A stretch of DNA of 64,000 nt from Membranipora membranacea (taxonomy: Eukaryota; Bryozoa; Gymnolaemata; Cheilostomatida; Membraniporidae). Shown here piece after piece: positions 59,852 to 64,000 of this stretch. The DNA lies in NCBI GenBank assembly GCA_914767715.1, contig OU612075.1, positions 16,680,001 through 16,744,000 on the forward strand, in the 5' to 3' direction. The first letter of the stretch is position 1. Every line of letters starts with the position of its first letter. Under the pieces are notes generated by a model that saw only the letters and a list, made by a program, of their open reading frames with translations, did not search any database and had not been told where the DNA came from. The position numbers and the translations under genes are program-made.

Positions 59852-60220
59852 TTATGGGGATGGAGGAAATATAACCTTGATGTCATGGCGTATGCGGTTG
59901 AAGTAACTGAAACGCCATGCATTTGTCCTGTGTGTCCAGCTGATGGTCTTACCTCTGGTGTTATGATCTGTAGAAAATCTAATGTAACAGTTAAGGTTCA
60001 AATCGAATAATCCGGCTTCAGTCTTTCTTAGGAAGAGTATATCTAGATCCTTGCGCCTGTCGGACAAAGAAACAATGCTATGACGGTTCATACACTCAGT
60101 CACACTATCACGCTTACGTATCCAATAGATCCATCTCATAGCTTTACGTTGAACCATATCAATTGGTTCCATATTTTCCAACAGAAAGTAGGCAGACCAA
60201 CAAAAACCAAAGATAATCAT
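59852..60220 (-). mobile_element. LINE reverse transcriptase C-terminal fragment
   Basis: An open frame of 122 codons contains IDMVQRKAMRWIYWIRKRDS and SLSDRRKDLDILFLRK, which match the end of non-LTR reverse transcriptases (the xIQRRATRxI region). It is 5'-truncated and isolated between RPL8 and FPGT. Confidence 0.7.
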
Positions 60221-62983
60221 AGAAAATTGAAGTAATATGATCAGTGTAGTGAAGTATGCTGATCTGATAATTGCAATGTTTTGTTCAAATATTATGTTTA
60301 GAAATGTGATAGATGTTGTAGAAAGTAAATTAAATGCCAGCTCAATCAGAGCAAGTGGTTAGCAGCCACTCTGTTAGACTTTGTACCCCTTATGTGCACT
60401 CAGCATTTCCAGTTATAAGGTAGAAGTCAGGAGATAAGGATCATATAGAATATAATGATGATAATATAGCAGACACCCGCTACCCAAAGCGGAGATAGGT
60501 GAGGAATATCAGATTTAGACTTACATACTGCTTTGTAGACTCAGGAAATCATAGAAACAGTTTCATGTGAGGCACTTACTCCAGATTCCTGTTTTAGTGT
60601 TGCTATTATTAGGGTTATTATGAAGCCGTTCAGTAACAAGGATTAAGTTAATAAGCAGCTACAAAGTTTACTGAAACCTGAACTGAACACATGATATAAC
60701 TGAATAGCGTTATTGCATCAATTTTTGAAATCTGCATTCATGTTGTCGAGTATTATATTGTAGTTATTTTTCCATCAATATTTGAAATGTGCATTTAGTT
60801 GTCAAAAACTATAACTAGATATTAGATTTACTGTTTAGCAGTATGGTTTTAAAGGAGCTTAGCTTAGCTAGTTAGGGTGATATGCATCTACTATGTAAAA
60901 ATAAATAATACAAAATCATAACATAAAAAGTCATATCATCATATCCATCTACATCATTGATTATTGACAAGAGTTCAATAGAGCAATAATTGTATTACAC
61001 CATTAAAATATTATATAGTAATGATTACATCAATACTTTAGATTTGTCCTCTCCTGGTGATTTTCACACAGAAAATGATTTGTAAGTAAGAGTCGCAGGC
61101 ACGCTGCTGAAATGGTGGTTTGCAGGATCTTGAATAAATTTGTTTGGATTTGATGAACACGACAACATTACTATGCAATGCATTAGCAGCACTGGCAATT
61201 GACTTATTGGCACACCCAAACAAAATACCCTGCAGCAGGAGTATGCCAGAAAAACTTTACTGGCTGCCCTGCCACAGCTTTCTCTCTTATAAAAGGCGGA
61301 ACAAAAAAACATATCCATAAATGACTTATCACTATATACGCCATATTGACAAGTTGTCTCCAAACTACCCGCAGACCAACAGTGGTTGGCCAATGAACAT
61401 CCCTGTCACACATTGTCCTTGGAGATGATAAATCTTATTATAATTTACCTCTTTTGCCAGGTTGGCAATCACTGAGGTATTCCATAGTATCGTACCAATG
61501 GTTGTAATGAAAATGAATATGATTTTAAATATATGTTAGTTTTCAGTAGCAAAGCTAGTTGAGCTTATAATCCAATGTATTAGAAATTATTTAAAGAATA
61601 CATTTATGATCTATACTGGCCGAGATCCAATACATATCAGCTGTTGGAGACTGATATTTATAACTCCATTCTTGTAGTTAGAGGCCTGAGCCCCCCAGAG
61701 TTTTGCCCCTCCCGCCCCCGCCCGACGGCAAAACGGCATTCATGAAGCCTTGTCACACAGCTAATTTCTTACTACAAAAAAGAAGCTGCATAACAGGGGT
61801 AGCATTCATCATGCTATGAATCGTGTGCTTGAAAACATTGATAAAATATATGCTGAAGTGAAGTTGATTCATGTCAATGGCCACATTAATCATGTCTGTC
61901 AGATTTATGGTATTTTCTTATTATTTATCATCAGCCACAGTTTTTTTCTATATTCTCTCATCAAGCCTATTTATTTTTTGCCACTGGCATGAACTGGCTT
62001 TTTCAGCAAACTATTTTGGAAAAACAATCACGCCCCTGATGGTTATGGATCAACCAATTAGATTACACATACGACAAACAATCAACTTACGAAAACTCAA
62101 CATTGAAATAATAATAACGTGTACGTGTTTTTTTATTAAAAAAAGAGGAAAATCATTAATTGATACCATGAAGCGAATAAATACATACATTACATAGATG
62201 GTTGTACAACACATAAATATTAGAGAAAAATAAAACTTTTCATTTGCAGCCAAAAGACCTTCATTTTTGAGTAATTTCTTACAGAAAAAGAGTGACATGT
62301 CCTAGGAAAAAAGTGGTTACGACTGATTGATAAGATGGTCGGATAGTTGCATTGACAAGAGAAAAAAAAGACATCTATATGAGTGTGTAACCATTATTAT
62401 ATAACATATATCACTTTGCATTACAATGTAAACGATCAGTCAGACAGAGCCAGCAAAGAGACACTCATTTCGCAAATATACAGAAAAACTCAGGTTAAAA
62501 CATGGGCCCAGCCTGAGAACAGAGATATATATAATTCCTATAATGAACACAATAGCGGCACAACTCAAAATAAATCAATTAGATCGATCTGAAACTGCTG
62601 AAACTAAGGAGTAAACTCCCCGCTGAAACCCGTCCCATTGAAGAGGTAGGACAGAATAAACTAAGCAAGTTCAAAATACAAGCTATGATAACCACCTAGT
62701 AACATGAGGCAGAGGTGAAGTGAGCTTGGTCTTTGTTATCCGGGAGGGTGGGATAAATCCCTCCCATCCTCCATGGTGTTATCCAGTAAAACCTGATATA
62801 GACGGACAATATTAGAGAAGCTCAAAATAAATAGAGAAAGACAATGACTGCTTTTAATGTAGTCAATTAGAGAAAATTTGATTGAGTGAACCTCTCAACA
62901 GCAAATAGTACTTGAGAATTATATCATGTTCTGCCATCTCATCGCGGTGTGAAACCGGTGTTTTGAAATCCAGGGCAGCAAAT
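60221..62983. other. intergenic, nothing supported
   Basis: AT-rich spacer between the LINE fragment and the end of FPGT. Frames at 61064-61413 (-) and 61871-62197 (+) are of low complexity or show no homology I recognise. Confidence 0.5.
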
Positions 62984-64000
62984 TTAGGCTGACATTGCAT
63001 GCTTGATGAGGGAAGATAGACAATTTCTTTCCTCAATCATCCGCTTTGCATCTTTAAACTTGATGATATCAGCGAATGAATAAAGCGATGAGTGCTTATT
63101 CAGCTCCTTGCAGCGTGCATCAGACTCATTACTATTCTTATCTACATGGTTATTGGAGTGGACATCAGCCTGGGAACTAGAACTCCCCTCGCCATTGATA
63201 AACTTATGGGAATCACCATTCACTGCACAGTTACCATTCATGTGCTGTGAGCTTACGTGACCGTTACTCATGCAGCCATTAGAGTCGAGAGCTGCTACAT
63301 CACAAGCTTGTTCAGGAATGATAGGACGCTTCTTAGTACTGATAAAGCTATTGACATAAGATAGGGCGAGCAAAAAGGATGACCGAGGAGTGTTAGATAG
63401 AGGAAACAGCTTGGCATTCCATAGAGTGAAGGGGTTGCCCTCTCCAAATAACTCATCACTAGTAACACCAGGGCGAATGGACATGAGACTTCTCTGAAAG
63501 TATGATAGATTGGTGGCCTCGCTAAACGAGCTCACTTTGGCTTTCAGATCATCCTTGACACTATAAAGTAGTGTGACATACATAGGCTGCCCTTTGGGAT
63601 CAAACACTGGGACTGTTTGCATGAATGTGTTTTGAGGTATTGTAAGTTGAGAGCTACCCTCATACACACAATTGCTGATGATACAGTTTTCCTGTACCGT
63701 GACACCACCAGCATCAAACTTACAATACTCCACAACTGATCTATCATCAAAACAACAACCATCCGTTACTATTGAGTGAATGCAACAACCTCCAACCGAG
63801 CCGCCATGTTTATTTGACTTGTCACGGCCAACAGAGGCGGAGAATGAGAATTTAGACAGGCCCAGTTCAGATTGAAGATCAGTGCTCTCACAGAAGCTAT
63901 CTATATACTCAGACAGCGTACCAATATGGTAAAACTTTGATCTCTTCAGTGCAAGGACATTGAGCTCCGAACCTTTCAACAGGTCATATACTTTCCTGCG
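62984..64000 (-). CDS. FPGT: fucose-1-phosphate guanylyltransferase, C-terminal part, runs off window
   Basis: One open exon of 338 codons plus stop, continuing past base 64000. KGSELNVLALKRSKFYHIGT matches the corresponding block of human FPGT (LLKGTSLNVVVLNNSKFYHIGT). QSELGLSKFSFS, RSVVEYCKFDAGGVTVQENC, LWNAKLFPLS and a final IKFKDAKRMIEER also align in order. FPGT makes GDP-L-fucose from L-fucose-1-phosphate and GTP in the cytosolic fucose-salvage pathway. The N-terminal nucleotide-binding half is outside the window. An insertion rich in Ser, Asn and His (about 63130-63300) is longer than in the human protein. There is no ATG in this segment, so the start lies upstream. Confidence 0.93.
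   Translation of the reverse strand, partial: RRKVYDLLKGSELNVLALKRSKFYHIGTLSEYIDSFCESTDLQSELGLSKFSFSASVGRDKSNKHGGSVGGCCIHSIVTDGCCFDDRSVVEYCKFDAGGVTVQENCIISNCVYEGSSQLTIPQNTFMQTVPVFDPKGQPMYVTLLYSVKDDLKAKVSSFSEATNLSYFQRSLMSIRPGVTSDELFGEGNPFTLWNAKLFPLSNTPRSSFLLALSYVNSFISTKKRPIIPEQACDVAALDSNGCMSNGHVSSQHMNGNCAVNGDSHKFINGEGSSSSQADVHSNNHVDKNSNESDARCKELNKHSSLYSFADIIKFKDAKRMIEERNCLSSLIKHAMSA

Noticed and set aside
61871-62197. 108-codon hydrophobic frame
   Set aside because: AT-driven low complexity with no homology or gene structure.

Overview
This is a window of animal (metazoan) nuclear DNA: AT-rich, with spliced genes, GT-AG introns, non-LTR retrotransposons, tRNA-derived SINEs and many short inverted-repeat elements. 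It carries two cilium genes (OFD1, DRC4/GAS8), a TNF-like ligand, RPL8 and FPGT. This fits an aquatic invertebrate, possibly an early-branching one such as a sponge or cnidarian, but the species cannot be fixed from the sequence alone. All gene models were built by eye from splice sites, reading phase and remembered family sequences. No search was run.

Layout. 1-2.26 kb: decayed RTE-type LINE. 3.7-4.6 kb: last three exons of a TNF-like gene (+). 6.05-9.77 kb: a secreted protein with Cys-rich, defensin-like (CSalpha-beta type) modules on both sides of a long PTTTTTI mucin-like repeat (+). 12.2-16.8 kb: a broken CR1/Jockey-like LINE with a SINE inside it. 16.85-17.7 kb: an orphan second copy of the 3' flank of the 6-9.8 kb gene. 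18.5-41.3 kb: an 18-exon OFD1 gene (-). Its 9.6-10.6 kb intron 8 holds a nested, oppositely oriented, tandemly duplicated cluster of further defensin-like genes: a bidomain gene at 27.3 kb, a SP-domain-mucin-domain gene at 28.7 kb, and decayed copies of both at 31.9 and 33.4 kb. 43.1-46.2 kb: DRC4 (+), head-to-head with OFD1, with a candidate RFX X-box 109 bp upstream. 46.9-52.4 kb: an unrecognised single-pass membrane protein (-), tail-to-tail with DRC4. 55.9-58.8 kb: RPL8 (-), with three paralogous H/ACA snoRNAs in its introns and a 5'TOP leader exon. 59-63 kb: a 45-bp perfect palindrome and a LINE fragment. 63-64 kb: the C-terminal half of FPGT (-), running off the window.

The most novel content is the defensin-like/mucin gene family. 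Every clear module shares the spacing C-x5-6-C-x3-C-x12-15-C-x5-7-C-x-C (or a variant without the first Cys). The modules are joined by Thr/Ser/Pro linkers made of 21-bp or 18-bp minisatellites, and the family has spread by local duplication, partly inside the OFD1 intron. OFD1 and DRC4 form a divergent pair of ciliary genes.
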